From the NCBI GenBank assembly GCA_041747155.1, contig JBGTFQ010000182.1, positions 1 through 13,683 on the forward strand: a stretch of 13,683 nt of DNA, given 5' to 3'. The stretch is from JACDDK01 sp041747155. Lineage in GTDB: Bacteria; Actinomycetota; Rubrobacteria; Rubrobacterales; Rubrobacteraceae. Positions 1 through 7,482 of this stretch are shown here, piece after piece. How positions within the stretch are numbered: position 1 is the first letter of the stretch; each line of letters starts with the position of its first letter. A program made the position numbers and the translations under genes. The notes under the pieces were generated by a model. That model was not told the origin of the DNA and did not search any database. It worked only from the letters and a program-made list of their open reading frames with translations.

Positions 1-1
1 A

Positions 2-526
2 CGCTTGCCGGATGAGGAAACCACCGAACGAGAACTCGCCGCCATGAAACCTGACGCTCACGGCCTGACGTTTCTGCCGCTTTTGAATGGGGAGCGTGGT
101 CCTGGATGGGCGGATCTCGCGAACGGCGTTGTTTCGGGTCTCTCCATAAACACCCGGCCTATTGACATTCTCCGGGCTGGAATGGAAGCGGTAGCAATGC
201 GTTTCGCGCTTATCCAAGAGCAACTCGATGCCGTATTCCCGGGTAAAAAGGAGATCATAGCCAGCGGCGGCGGTCTATTGAACTCGCCGACATGGACCCA
301 AATAATGGCCGATGCTCTCGGTCGTCCCGTCACCCTCTCCGGTGTACAAGAAGCCTCGGCTCGCGGCGCGGCGCTTCTAGCCCTCGACAAGCTCGGCACG
401 CTGAAAATCGAAGATGCCGAAGCTCCACTCGGCAACATGATTCAGCCGGATCCAGAGTCTCACGCCGCTTATCGAACGGCCCTGGATCGGCAACGCACGC
501 TGTACCGGAACGTGCTCGGCGAATAG
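2..526 (+). CDS. FGGY-family carbohydrate kinase, C-terminal part (gluconokinase-like)
   Basis: This is the 3' portion of a sugar kinase that phosphorylates a sugar or sugar acid with ATP in the cytoplasm. The reading frame is open to the left edge, so the gene begins outside the window and the TTG at base 5 is not a credible start. About 175 residues remain, covering most of the FGGY C-terminal domain. Visible motifs are GLTFLPLLNGERGPGW (the family's substrate/hinge region), the ATP-site stretch ASGGGLLNSPTWTQIMAD, and EASARGAALLAL, which is the standard 'GaAllA' helix. The NGERGPGW version resembles gluconokinases more than xylulokinases or glycerol kinases, but the substrate-binding N-terminal half is missing, so the substrate is not certain. 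The gene converges on citrate synthase. Its stop codon lies inside the T-tract of the opposing gene's terminator. It has no evident link to the acyl-CoA genes further right. Confidence 0.85.
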   Translation, partial: RLPDEETTERELAAMKPDAHGLTFLPLLNGERGPGWADLANGVVSGLSINTRPIDILRAGMEAVAMRFALIQEQLDAVFPGKKEIIASGGGLLNSPTWTQIMADALGRPVTLSGVQEASARGAALLALDKLGTLKIEDAEAPLGNMIQPDPESHAAYRTALDRQRTLYRNVLGE

Positions 527-555
527 AAAAGAGACGAACCGTTTATAGGTCCGTC
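526..555 (-). terminator. Rho-independent terminator of citrate synthase
   Basis: On the minus strand GACGGACC, a 7-nt loop (TATAAAC) and GGTTCGTC form an 8-bp stem with one G-U pair (plus-strand positions 533-555). It is followed by the U-rich TCTTTTCTATT. It lies 29 nt beyond the gltA stop codon. Read on the plus strand the same stem contains an A-C mismatch and lacks a T-tract, so it should work mainly for gltA. The T-tract overlaps the stop codon of the converging kinase gene. Confidence 0.6.
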
Positions 556-583
556 CCTGCAAGTTGCGCTCTGCTACTCTGGT

Positions 584-1876
584 CTAGCGTTCGTTCATAG
601 GGGTGTAGTCGACGGTACGGGGTCCGGTGTAGATCTGGCGCGGGCGGGCGATTCTTAGCTCTTCGTCCTGCATCATCTCAGTCCACTGGGCGACCCAACC
701 GGGTGTCCGACCTATGGCGAACATTACGGTGAAGGCATCCGCCGGGATGTTCATGGCCTCATAGATCAGGCCAGAGTAGAAATCGACGTTTGGGTAGAGT
801 TTGCGGCTGGTGAAATATTCGTCATCGAGCGCACGCTTCTCTAGCTCTATGGCGATCTGGAGTAGCGGGCTAGGTTTGCCGGTTGCCTCCAGAACTTCGT
901 CGACGTGCTTGCGGATGATCCGGGCTCGCGGGTCGTAGTTTTTGTAGACGCGATGTCCGAAGCCCATGAGCCGCTCTTCGCCTTCCTTTACACCCTCCAG
1001 GAAGTCTGGGATGTTATCCGTCGAGCCGATACGATTGAGCATCTTGAGAACCGCGACGTTGGCTCCACCGTGCAGTGGGCCGTAGAGTCCGGCGACACCA
1101 GCGGCTACCGCCGAGTAGGGATCCACCTGAGACGAACCGACGACCCTGACGGCTGCGGCGGAGCAGTTTTGTTCGTGGTCGGCGTGGAGCATAAACAGCA
1201 CGTCGAGGGCTTTTTCCAGGCGAGGATCCGGCTCGTACTTGGGCTCGGCCATCTTGAAGAGCATGGACAAAAAGTTGCCCGTATACGACAAGTCGTTGTC
1301 CGGGTAGACATACGGCAACCCAAGACTATGCCGGTATGCGAAGGCCGCGAGCGTCGGGATCTTGGCGATAAGACGCACCGCCGTAACGTGACGTTGCCAC
1401 TCGTCGTCTATATCAGCAGCTTCGGGATAGAACGTCGAGAGCGCGCCGACGGAAGCCAGGAGAATTCCCATAGGGTTTGCGTCATGGCGGAAGCCATTCA
1501 TAAAGTCCTTGATATTCTCGTGGACGTAGGTGTGGTGCGTGATCTCATGCTCCCACTCCGCGAGTTGGTCCTCGGTCGGCAAGGCACCGTTGTTGATCAG
1601 GTAAGCAACTTCCAGAAACGAGGAGTGCTCACAGAGCTGCTCAATGGGTATGCCACGATGCTCCAAAATACCCTTATCGCCATCTATATAAGTAACGGCG
1701 CTTCGGCAACTAGCTGTATTGGTGAAACCCGGATCGTAGGTCATCAGACCGAAATCTTCCTCGTCAGTCTTGATCTGGCGAAGATCCATCGCCCTAACCG
1801 TCCCATCCGTAACCTCAACCTCATAGGACTCGCCCGTGCGATTGTCCGTGATGGTCAAACTATCTTTGCCCTGCAT
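584..1876 (-). CDS. gltA: Citrate synthase (type II, hexameric-type)
   Basis: It condenses acetyl-CoA and oxaloacetate to citrate and CoA, the entry step of the TCA cycle, in the cytoplasm. The full-length family signature is present. Counting from the preferred ATG (430 aa), the catalytic residues are His269 in GPLHGGAN, His308 in GFGHRVYKN and Asp365 in PNVDFYSG. HADHEQN and DPRAR provide further CoA/citrate-site residues, and GRTPGW lies near the C-terminus. The N-terminal KDSLTITDNRTGESYEVEV is typical of the bacterial type II enzymes that carry a small beta-domain and can be NADH-sensitive. Start choice: a TTG at 1918 would add 14 residues, but the ATG at 1876 is preceded by AAGGA and gives the usual family N-terminus. 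The gene is monocistronic, with its own promoter near 1950-1980 and a terminator at 526-555. Confidence 0.95.
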   Translation of the reverse strand: MQGKDSLTITDNRTGESYEVEVTDGTVRAMDLRQIKTDEEDFGLMTYDPGFTNTASCRSAVTYIDGDKGILEHRGIPIEQLCEHSSFLEVAYLINNGALPTEDQLAEWEHEITHHTYVHENIKDFMNGFRHDANPMGILLASVGALSTFYPEAADIDDEWQRHVTAVRLIAKIPTLAAFAYRHSLGLPYVYPDNDLSYTGNFLSMLFKMAEPKYEPDPRLEKALDVLFMLHADHEQNCSAAAVRVVGSSQVDPYSAVAAGVAGLYGPLHGGANVAVLKMLNRIGSTDNIPDFLEGVKEGEERLMGFGHRVYKNYDPRARIIRKHVDEVLEATGKPSPLLQIAIELEKRALDDEYFTSRKLYPNVDFYSGLIYEAMNIPADAFTVMFAIGRTPGWVAQWTEMMQDEELRIARPRQIYTGPRTVDYTPMNER

Positions 1877-1949
1877 AGTTTCCTTACCACCTTCCACATT
1901 CTGAGACTCGTCAGTCAAAACCTGCCCTTTCTCATACTGGACTCTACTT

Positions 1950-1980
1950 ATTATATGTGTTTTTCATATAGATGCGTTAA
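1950..1980 (-). promoter_or_regulatory. Probable gltA promoter with overlapping inverted repeat
   Basis: On the minus strand a perfect -10 hexamer TATAAT (plus positions 1950-1955) is preceded, after a long 19-nt spacer, by TTAACG (1975-1980) as a weak -35. Transcription would start near 1943, about 67 nt before the chosen ATG. An inverted repeat, TATATG-7 nt-CATATA (1952-1957 and 1965-1970), overlaps the -10 and could be a regulator site. The -10 is convincing; the -35 and operator are inference. Confidence 0.5.
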
Positions 1981-2054
1981 GAAACACCCGCTTGTATATC
2001 ATGCTATCGGACTTCCCGGTAATTCGCTTGATGTCGAATCGGTTGGAGAACATT

Positions 2055-2078
2055 GGGTGGTCAGGAAGGAGACCACCC
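2055..2078. repeat. Perfect 8-bp inverted repeat (hairpin)
   Basis: GGGTGGTC, an 8-nt loop AGGAAGGA, then GACCACCC. The stem is GC-rich and perfect, and weak pairs could extend it. There is no T-tract on either side, so it is not a standard terminator. It lies about 180 nt behind the gltA start region and 213 nt before the ABM start, so it could be a leader-RNA stem or a protein-binding site. Confidence 0.55.
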
Positions 2079-2290
2079 GGTAAATAGTGGGGACCCGGGG
2101 ATGCAGGAATGGGAAGGATGGGTAATGTGGGTCCCTATACGCAATTATCGGACGGAGATACAGAAACCTTTAGTGGCTCGTCCGTAGGTTTGTTGTCAGG
2201 TTCGGTTTGGTGATGTTGTGGAGTGGTTTGTGCGGCTGCTTTGGGGTTTAATGAGTGTAGTTGTCGGCAAGCTTTCGCAGGATGGATCTT

Positions 2291-2875
2291 ATGAGTGATG
2301 GGTTTGGCTATGGTGCTCGTGACGGGCTCGAAGATCCTCCAGTGACAGCAGTCGCTTCGCGGAAGGTAAAACCCGGATGCGAGAAGGAGTTCGAGGATTG
2401 GGTCTCGGGTGTGGCGATCGAGGCCGAGAGTTTCGACGGTTACCTCGGGTCCAACGTCTTCCGGCCAACAACGGACGAGGAAGACGAATACACGATCGTT
2501 TTTAAGTTCGATCACGCCAGCAACCTGGAACGGTGGCAATCTTCGGAGGTCCGGCGTTCCTGGAATGAACGAGCGCGCCATTTGATCCTGGAGGAGCCAA
2601 AGGTGCGGGTTCTGACCGGCCTGGAAGCCTGGTTTACACTCCCATCAAAGGAAGGTGCTCTGCCCCCACCTCGTTACAAGATGGCCGTCATCACGTGGCT
2701 GGCAGTCTTTCCGTTAGCGACCGCCGTTTTCATGATACTTCAGCCTCTACTGGGTGGAGCACCCTCGATCTTGCGAACTCTGTGCCTCTCGATCATCATG
2801 GTCCTGGCAATGACCTACGTAGTAATGCCGCGCATGACCCGACTATTCTCTTCCTGGCTCTACCCGAAGGAGTAA
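2291..2875 (+). CDS. ABM-domain protein with two C-terminal membrane helices (COG3224-like)
   Basis: This 194-aa protein has a small alpha/beta ferredoxin-like ABM domain at about residues 15-115. It starts with VTAVASRKVKPGCEKEFEDW and ends near VLTGLEAWFTLP. Two hydrophobic helices follow, at about 131-153 and 161-180, and then a basic C-terminal tail. This is the architecture of the membrane-anchored 'antibiotic biosynthesis monooxygenase superfamily' proteins, whose reaction is not established; the family name does not prove oxygenase activity. The ABM domain probably faces the cytoplasm, tethered by a helical hairpin. Start choice: the ATG at 2291 has AGGA about 8-9 nt upstream (2279-2282). 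The frame is open back to a TTG at 2261 and another ATG at 2282, both with poorer spacing. It stands alone on its strand and ends 13 bp from the converging cysteine-hydrolase gene. Confidence 0.75.
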   Translation: MSDGFGYGARDGLEDPPVTAVASRKVKPGCEKEFEDWVSGVAIEAESFDGYLGSNVFRPTTDEEDEYTIVFKFDHASNLERWQSSEVRRSWNERARHLILEEPKVRVLTGLEAWFTLPSKEGALPPPRYKMAVITWLAVFPLATAVFMILQPLLGGAPSILRTLCLSIIMVLAMTYVVMPRMTRLFSSWLYPKE

Positions 2876-2888
2876 GACTGACGGTCCT

Positions 2889-3515
2889 CTACTGAATTCG
2901 CGAGCTCGTTACTTGCTGTAAATATCTCAATGCGTCCGCCACCGGGATCACATCTCCATACTTTGCATCTATGTCGTAGAGGTTCGCCTCGTGGGCATCG
3001 GGGTTGCGGTCTCCCACGGCCTCCCGTGGCACGACCGGACGAAAACCGTACTGCACGGCATCGACCGCGGTGGCCCGCACACAGCCGCTCGTGGATGCGC
3101 CAGTGATTATTAGTGTATCCACCCCGGCGGCGGTCAACGCGCTGCTCATGCCAGTCCCGAAGAAACCGGAGGCAAAGAGCTTATTGAAAACGGGTTCGGT
3201 CTCTCGTGGCGCGAGGCGTGGGTCTATTTCGGTCCACCGACTACCGGCTTCCAGGGTTAGGAGAGCGGGAACTTTTTCAAGGAACGCAGCCGCCGTTAGT
3301 TTGTCCGATTCGCGGAAAGCTATGGTGGTAAAGACTATCGGGATCTCCGTTTTGCGGGCGGCTTCGAGAAGGTTCTGGATGTGTGAGATCTGGGCTTCGA
3401 GATCGTAGGCCAGTGGGCTTTCTGGATCGGTAAACCCTAGCGTCATGTCTATGACGGCGAGCGCGGGGCGGCGACCGAAGCCACCCCGCTCACCGAATCC
3501 ACTTATATGGGCCAA
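2889..3515 (-). CDS. Isochorismatase-family cysteine hydrolase (N-carbamoylsarcosine amidase-like)
   Basis: This 208-aa cytoplasmic hydrolase belongs to the isochorismatase fold. The catalytic triad is visible: Asp23 in ALAVIDMTLGFTD, Lys112 in FNKLFASGFFGT and the nucleophile Cys145 in TGASTSGCVRATAVDA. The residues between Lys and Cys, and the FNKLFASGF stretch with its paired phenylalanines, resemble N-carbamoylsarcosine amidases, which release ammonia and CO2 from a carbamoyl amine. Related members hydrolyse nicotinamide, ureidoacrylate or isochorismate, so the substrate is inferred. It is the last gene of operon B. Its TTG start comes 3 nt after the hyuB stop (TAG TAG TTG) with no clear Shine-Dalgarno, so translation is probably coupled. 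The next in-frame Met would remove the catalytic Asp, which supports the TTG. HyuA, HyuB and this enzyme together match the N-methylhydantoin to N-carbamoylsarcosine to sarcosine steps of creatinine breakdown. Confidence 0.85.
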   Translation of the reverse strand: MAHISGFGERGGFGRRPALAVIDMTLGFTDPESPLAYDLEAQISHIQNLLEAARKTEIPIVFTTIAFRESDKLTAAAFLEKVPALLTLEAGSRWTEIDPRLAPRETEPVFNKLFASGFFGTGMSSALTAAGVDTLIITGASTSGCVRATAVDAVQYGFRPVVPREAVGDRNPDAHEANLYDIDAKYGDVIPVADALRYLQQVTSSRIQ

Positions 3516-3518
3516 CTA

Positions 3519-5411
3519 CTAGCCAGTGCCGTTCTGACGCTCGCCCAAAGCACCCGAGAGCCACTCGTTGAACTCACGGCGGGTGGTGGCGATGGCTGCG
3601 CGCTGGTCTTCGAGCGAGGGTAGCTCGCCGTGATCAAACTGTTTCATTTCACCCCGGCTCTCGCCTAGCTCGGCTCGCTTAGATTCCGTCGCTCCGGTAT
3701 CTATCGCGCCGTCGTCACCGATAACCACGCCGTAGTCTGCTTCTGCGGAGTCGGAGCCTATTAGCTTCCAGCGCACGTCTTTGGCGACGGCTTCCGGATC
3801 GCGGGCGAGCGGGTCGCCTACTCCACCGGCACCGGCGGTCTCGAAGAAGAGGCGATCTCCCTCGTAGACGGGGACGCCGCTGACTTTTGACGGCATCTCG
3901 ATTGTTTCGCCATTGGACCGAACCAGGGTCTTCTTGGATGGTGAGCCCGGTTTGCCACCGGCGACCCCGTAGGGGAACGTGGCGGCACGGTCATCTTGGT
4001 AGGTGATGCTACCGTCGGCCAGGAATTTGTAGACTTTCTTTATGCCGCAGCCGCCGCGGTTCTCGCCCGCGCCGCAGGTATCCGGTCGGACGGAGTATTC
4101 CTCCACGATCATGGGGTAGTACGTCTCCATGTACTCTGCCGGAACCGCCATGAACTCCGGCCACCAGGAATGACCGTCCAGGCCGTCCTTGCCAGGGATA
4201 GCGGGTATGCCACCGTACAGGATCTCCATGGTCTGGAATGGTTCTCCGGTCTTCTTCACGCCGGAGTAGACGAAGTTCGGGCTCGTGCCGTACGAGCCCG
4301 AGACGTTGAAGCCGATTGCTTTAGCATAGACCGCGCCGAGCACGTCGAAGAGCCGGGCCATAACGACGAGCCGGTTGCTGAGAGGAGCCGGTTCCTTCGG
4401 GCGCAGGACGGAGCCTTCGGGGATGCTGACTTTTATGATGTCCGCGTAGCCGTCGTTGAAGAGGATCGTTGGGTCGACGGCGGAGATCAGGAAGACCCCC
4501 GCAAACATCTGGAACATCTCTTTGTTGAGCAGAAAGTTGACGGGGCCGGGGACTTGATCGTCGGTCCCCTCCCAATCCAAATGCAGGGAGTCGCCTTCGC
4601 GCCACATCGCTAACTTGAGCTTGATGGGACCATTGCCGAGGCCGTCGTCGTCGGTGTAGTCCTCGAACTCGAAGCGCTGGCCTTCGGGGATTAACTGCTG
4701 GATCAGGCCAATAATGCTCGTGCGCGTTCGGTCGAGGAGCGCGTCGCACGCTTCGAGGTACGTGTCTTTGCCAAAGCGGTCGCAGATATCTTTTACCCGC
4801 TGGGCTCCGGTGGAAGTTCCGGCGGAGATCGCCATGATATCGGCCCGTGTCTCCCGCGGAGTACGAGAGTTGTGACAGAAGAAGCGCAGCACTTCCTCGT
4901 TCAGCTTGCCCGCGTCGTAGAGCTTGACCGGCGGCATCCGCACGCCTTCCTCGAAGATGGAGCGGGCATCTATCGGGATGGAACCGGCGGTCGAGCCGCC
5001 GACGTCCATGAGGTTTCCCCACTGCAAGGCGTACCCGATGTGTTCGTCGGAGTGGAAAATCGGACGAATTAAAAGGATGTCCGGCAGATGGCTCGTGGAG
5101 CCCTCCATCGTGTACGGATCGTTCAAGGCTATTACATCGCCGTCTTTTAGCTCCTCGACTTTATACGGAGAGTTGTCCAGAACGGTATCGACGGGGCTGC
5201 CGAACTGGCCCACGATCATCCGTCCTTTTTTGTCCGCGATCATTGGGAACTCGTCGGCCTGCTCGCGGATAATTGGGCTGACGGCGGTCGTCACGAGCAC
5301 CCGGTCCATCTCATCTCGGATGTTTTTGAGGGCGCTCTCGATGATGTCCAGGGTTACGTGGTCTATGTCGTGGTCGCGGACAAAATCCGGCTTGGTCTGT
5401 GTCTCGGTCAT
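3519..5411 (-). CDS. hyuB: Hydantoinase B / acetone-carboxylase-alpha-like subunit (HyuB)
   Basis: This 630-aa protein covers the whole HyuB family. These proteins pair with HyuA to open hydantoin or 5-oxoproline rings using ATP, or to carboxylate ketones. Recognisable blocks are NDPY...SHLPDILLIRPIF (97-119), LMDVGGSTAGSIP...EGVRMPPVKL (134-164), NSRTPRETRADIMA (181-194), CGAGENRGGCGIKKVYKF (446-463), YGVAGGKPGSPSK (481-493) and the C-terminal GAGGVGDPLARDPEAVAKDV (527-546). Two departures stand out: the usual NDPY-x-GG-THLPD has about four extra residues (NDPYTMEGSTSHLPD), and the usual H-x-D-x-GG reads NLMDVGG, losing the His. This suggests a divergent subfamily and makes the exact reaction uncertain. 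GGAGG (5420-5424) lies 8 nt before its ATG inside the hyuA end, and the hyuA-hyuB gap is only 3 nt, so the two subunits are co-translated. Confidence 0.85.
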   Translation of the reverse strand: MTETQTKPDFVRDHDIDHVTLDIIESALKNIRDEMDRVLVTTAVSPIIREQADEFPMIADKKGRMIVGQFGSPVDTVLDNSPYKVEELKDGDVIALNDPYTMEGSTSHLPDILLIRPIFHSDEHIGYALQWGNLMDVGGSTAGSIPIDARSIFEEGVRMPPVKLYDAGKLNEEVLRFFCHNSRTPRETRADIMAISAGTSTGAQRVKDICDRFGKDTYLEACDALLDRTRTSIIGLIQQLIPEGQRFEFEDYTDDDGLGNGPIKLKLAMWREGDSLHLDWEGTDDQVPGPVNFLLNKEMFQMFAGVFLISAVDPTILFNDGYADIIKVSIPEGSVLRPKEPAPLSNRLVVMARLFDVLGAVYAKAIGFNVSGSYGTSPNFVYSGVKKTGEPFQTMEILYGGIPAIPGKDGLDGHSWWPEFMAVPAEYMETYYPMIVEEYSVRPDTCGAGENRGGCGIKKVYKFLADGSITYQDDRAATFPYGVAGGKPGSPSKKTLVRSNGETIEMPSKVSGVPVYEGDRLFFETAGAGGVGDPLARDPEAVAKDVRWKLIGSDSAEADYGVVIGDDGAIDTGATESKRAELGESRGEMKQFDHGELPSLEDQRAAIATTRREFNEWLSGALGERQNGTG

Positions 5412-5414
5412 GCT

Positions 5415-7469
5415 CTACGCCTCCTCTATCCTGATGTTCCCGAATCGGTCCACTGTTCCAGCATAACCCGGCTCCAGCACCATCGTCGTATCGTCCTGAG
5501 CCACGATGGCGGGACCGTAGATCACATTTCCAGGCCGCAACGCTCCGCGCTTGTAGATCGGGGATTCTAGCCACTCACCGCCGAAGAAGACCTGCTCCTT
5601 CCGCAACTCCGCCGCCGATGCGTCCTCTCCCGCGCCGTTCTCGCTCTCCGTGAGCGTCACACCCTTGATGGTGCCACGCCCGATGACGCGGATCGTGGCT
5701 ATCTCCAGCGGCGAATCCGGCAGCTCGAAATTGTAGCGTTGGCTGTGGGCTTCCTCGAATTGGTCTCGGAGGAAGGTGCTGTCCTCGCCGGAGATGTCAT
5801 CCAACTCGAAGCGGCACGGGATCTGGATATTCTGCAAGTAGTACCGGCAATCCGCGTAGAGATCGAAGCGTCGCTTATCCTCATCTACTCCTTCTCCATC
5901 CAGCCACTCGCTCGCCTGATCCACGAGCGACTCGACGCGGGATTTGAGTTCCGTGGCCGGTGTCTCCTCAGCGATCTTGAGGTACGTCTCCGGGAACTCG
6001 TTCTGGATATCCGACGAGAGGAAGCCGAACGCGCTCATAACGCCCGGCGTCGGCGGGATGATGACGGAGCGGGAGCGGATCAAGCGTCCAAGAGCATTCG
6101 CGTGCATCGGCCCCGCGCCCCCGAACCCAACCAACCCAAACTCGCGTGGATCATGCCCGCGCTCCACGCTCACGACGCGCAACGCAGCGTGCATGTTCTC
6201 GTTCACGATCTCCACGATAGCCTCCGCCGCCTCCTCGACGCTCATCCCGAGCGGTTCAGCGACCGTCTGCACAGCTTTTCTCGCGGCGTCCTCATCCAGT
6301 TCCATCGTTCCCCCGAGAGCGACGCCCGGCGGAATGCGGTGCAGTACGACATCCGCGTCAGTCACGGTCGGAGCTTCGCCGCCGTTGCCGTAGGAGGCGG
6401 GACCGGGGTCCGCGCCCGCACTCGCCGGGCCGACCTGCAACGCGCCGCTCGCGGAGAGAAACGCGATGGAGCCGCCACCCGCCCCGACGCTGTGAACATC
6501 CACCGAAGCCGCCTTGAACCGAAAGTATCCGAGGGACATCTCACGCCGGATCAAGGTTTCTCCACCCAAACAGAGAGACACATCCGTAGACGTGCCGCCC
6601 ATGTCGAAAGTCAGGATGTCGGGGACTTCGATCTCCCGCGCCAGATACGCCGAGCCCGTAACGCCGCCCGACGGCCCGGAGAGCGCGATCTGAATAGGCC
6701 GCTCCGAGACCGCCTCTGTGCTCATCGCCCCGCCATCCGAGCGCACGATGGAGAGCGACCCCCCGAACTGCTTCTCCCCAATAGACGACTCAAAGTTCCT
6801 CATGTACGTCATAGTTCGCGGCTGAACGGCGGTATTCACGACCGTTGTCAGGGTGCGTTCATATTCCCCGTACTCCTGACCGATATCCGAGGAGATGGAG
6901 ACCGAGAGATCCGGGTACAGTTCGCGGGCGATGTCCCGGACGCGGCGTTCGTGGTCTGGGTTGACGTAGGAGTTGATGAAACCTATCGCCAGAGCTTCGA
7001 TGCCGCGCTCGACCAGACTTTCGACAGCTTGACGCACCTGGTTCTCGTCGAGATCCGTGAGCACCGCTCCATCCGCCCCGATGCGCTCGCTTATTCCTAC
7101 GGTATCGGTTGGATCGGCGGGCGGATCTGGTTTCTGGAGAGCCATCCAGCCGTAGAGCGGGCCGGGCGTCCAGGCGCGGGCGAGGTAGAGAATTTGCTCG
7201 TGGCCCTTCGTGGTTAGCAGGCCGACGCGCGAACCTGTATTCGTCAGGATCATGTTAGTTACGACGGTCGTTCCGTGGAAAAGTAGGTTGAGGTCGGTAA
7301 AGCCGATCCCGACCTTCTCACACACACTCTCAATCCCCGTAACCACACCCTTCGACGGGTCTTCAGGCGTCGAGAGTACTTTCCCTTCTGTCAGTTCGCC
7401 GGTCTCCTCGTTAAAGACCAGCACATCCGTGAAAGTCCCTCCTACGTCGACTGCTACGTTGTACGCCAT
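5415..7469 (-). CDS. hyuA: Hydantoinase A / N-methylhydantoinase-type ATP-binding subunit (HyuA)
   Basis: This 684-aa actin/ASKHA-fold ATPase subunit supplies ATP-dependent phosphorylation to its HyuB partner. The first phosphate-binding loop, VDVGGTFTDV, is at residues 7-16. The second, FDMGGTSTDVSL, is at 288-299, with the adjacent SVGAGGGSIAF (327-337) and ASAGADPGPASYG (349-361). ALRVVSVERGHDPREF (429-444) and GFGGAGPMHA (448-457) complete the family core, and the C-terminal third is the beta-rich HyuA C-terminal domain. All expected glycines and acidic residues are intact. HyuA and HyuB are separate polypeptides, unlike the fused eukaryotic 5-oxoprolinase. The start ATG has GAGAGGA just upstream. 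It follows the lyase gene after 84 nt, the only sizeable gap in operon B. Family members act on N-methylhydantoin, hydantoins, 5-oxoproline or (as carboxylases) acetone and acetophenone; the cysteine hydrolase downstream favours a ring-opening role. Confidence 0.88.
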   Translation of the reverse strand: MAYNVAVDVGGTFTDVLVFNEETGELTEGKVLSTPEDPSKGVVTGIESVCEKVGIGFTDLNLLFHGTTVVTNMILTNTGSRVGLLTTKGHEQILYLARAWTPGPLYGWMALQKPDPPADPTDTVGISERIGADGAVLTDLDENQVRQAVESLVERGIEALAIGFINSYVNPDHERRVRDIARELYPDLSVSISSDIGQEYGEYERTLTTVVNTAVQPRTMTYMRNFESSIGEKQFGGSLSIVRSDGGAMSTEAVSERPIQIALSGPSGGVTGSAYLAREIEVPDILTFDMGGTSTDVSLCLGGETLIRREMSLGYFRFKAASVDVHSVGAGGGSIAFLSASGALQVGPASAGADPGPASYGNGGEAPTVTDADVVLHRIPPGVALGGTMELDEDAARKAVQTVAEPLGMSVEEAAEAIVEIVNENMHAALRVVSVERGHDPREFGLVGFGGAGPMHANALGRLIRSRSVIIPPTPGVMSAFGFLSSDIQNEFPETYLKIAEETPATELKSRVESLVDQASEWLDGEGVDEDKRRFDLYADCRYYLQNIQIPCRFELDDISGEDSTFLRDQFEEAHSQRYNFELPDSPLEIATIRVIGRGTIKGVTLTESENGAGEDASAAELRKEQVFFGGEWLESPIYKRGALRPGNVIYGPAIVAQDDTTMVLEPGYAGTVDRFGNIRIEEA

Positions 7470-7482
7470 CTCGATCCTCTCA

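Larger units (their letters stand above)
1919..2290. other. Divergent intergenic spacer: hairpin, G-tracts, no convincing gene
   Basis: This spacer separates gltA from the divergent ABM-domain gene. The gltA side holds the promoter described separately. The middle holds a perfect 8-bp hairpin (2055-2078) and five G-tracts (2089-2131). The part nearest the ABM gene (about 2185-2250) is strikingly rich in G and T on the plus strand, with only about five C residues. I found no strong sigma70 promoter for the ABM gene; CTATAC near 2136 and TTGTCA near 2194 are only weak candidates. ATTCG-8 nt-CGAAT (2022-2039) and CGGACG/CGTCCG (2149-2184) are additional weak inverted repeats. No open reading frame here looks like a real gene. 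Confidence 0.5.

Noticed and set aside
584..1918. TTG at 1918 as the citrate synthase start
   Set aside because: Adds 14 residues outside the usual family N-terminus; the ATG at 1876 has an AAGGA site and gives the standard KDSLTITDNRTG start.
905..2083. 392-codon open frame on the plus strand opposite gltA
   Set aside because: Runs through the gltA active-site region and promoter on the other strand; no recognisable domain and no ribosome binding site.
2149..2184. CGGACG...CGTCCG as a riboswitch or terminator stem
   Set aside because: Only 6 bp with a 24-nt loop and no T-tract or flanking conserved elements; within chance expectation.
2135..2581. 148-codon open frame on the minus strand across the ABM gene start and spacer
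   Set aside because: Overlaps the recognisable ABM domain antisense; its spacer portion only mirrors the G/T-rich composition.
4321..5022. 233-codon minus-strand frame inside hyuB
   Set aside because: Out-of-frame shadow of hyuB, Arg/Pro-rich, no motifs.
5739..7217. 492-codon open frame on the plus strand opposite hyuA
   Set aside because: Low-complexity Arg/Asp/Ala-rich translation with no family motifs, fully antisense to a strongly conserved gene; an artefact of codon bias.
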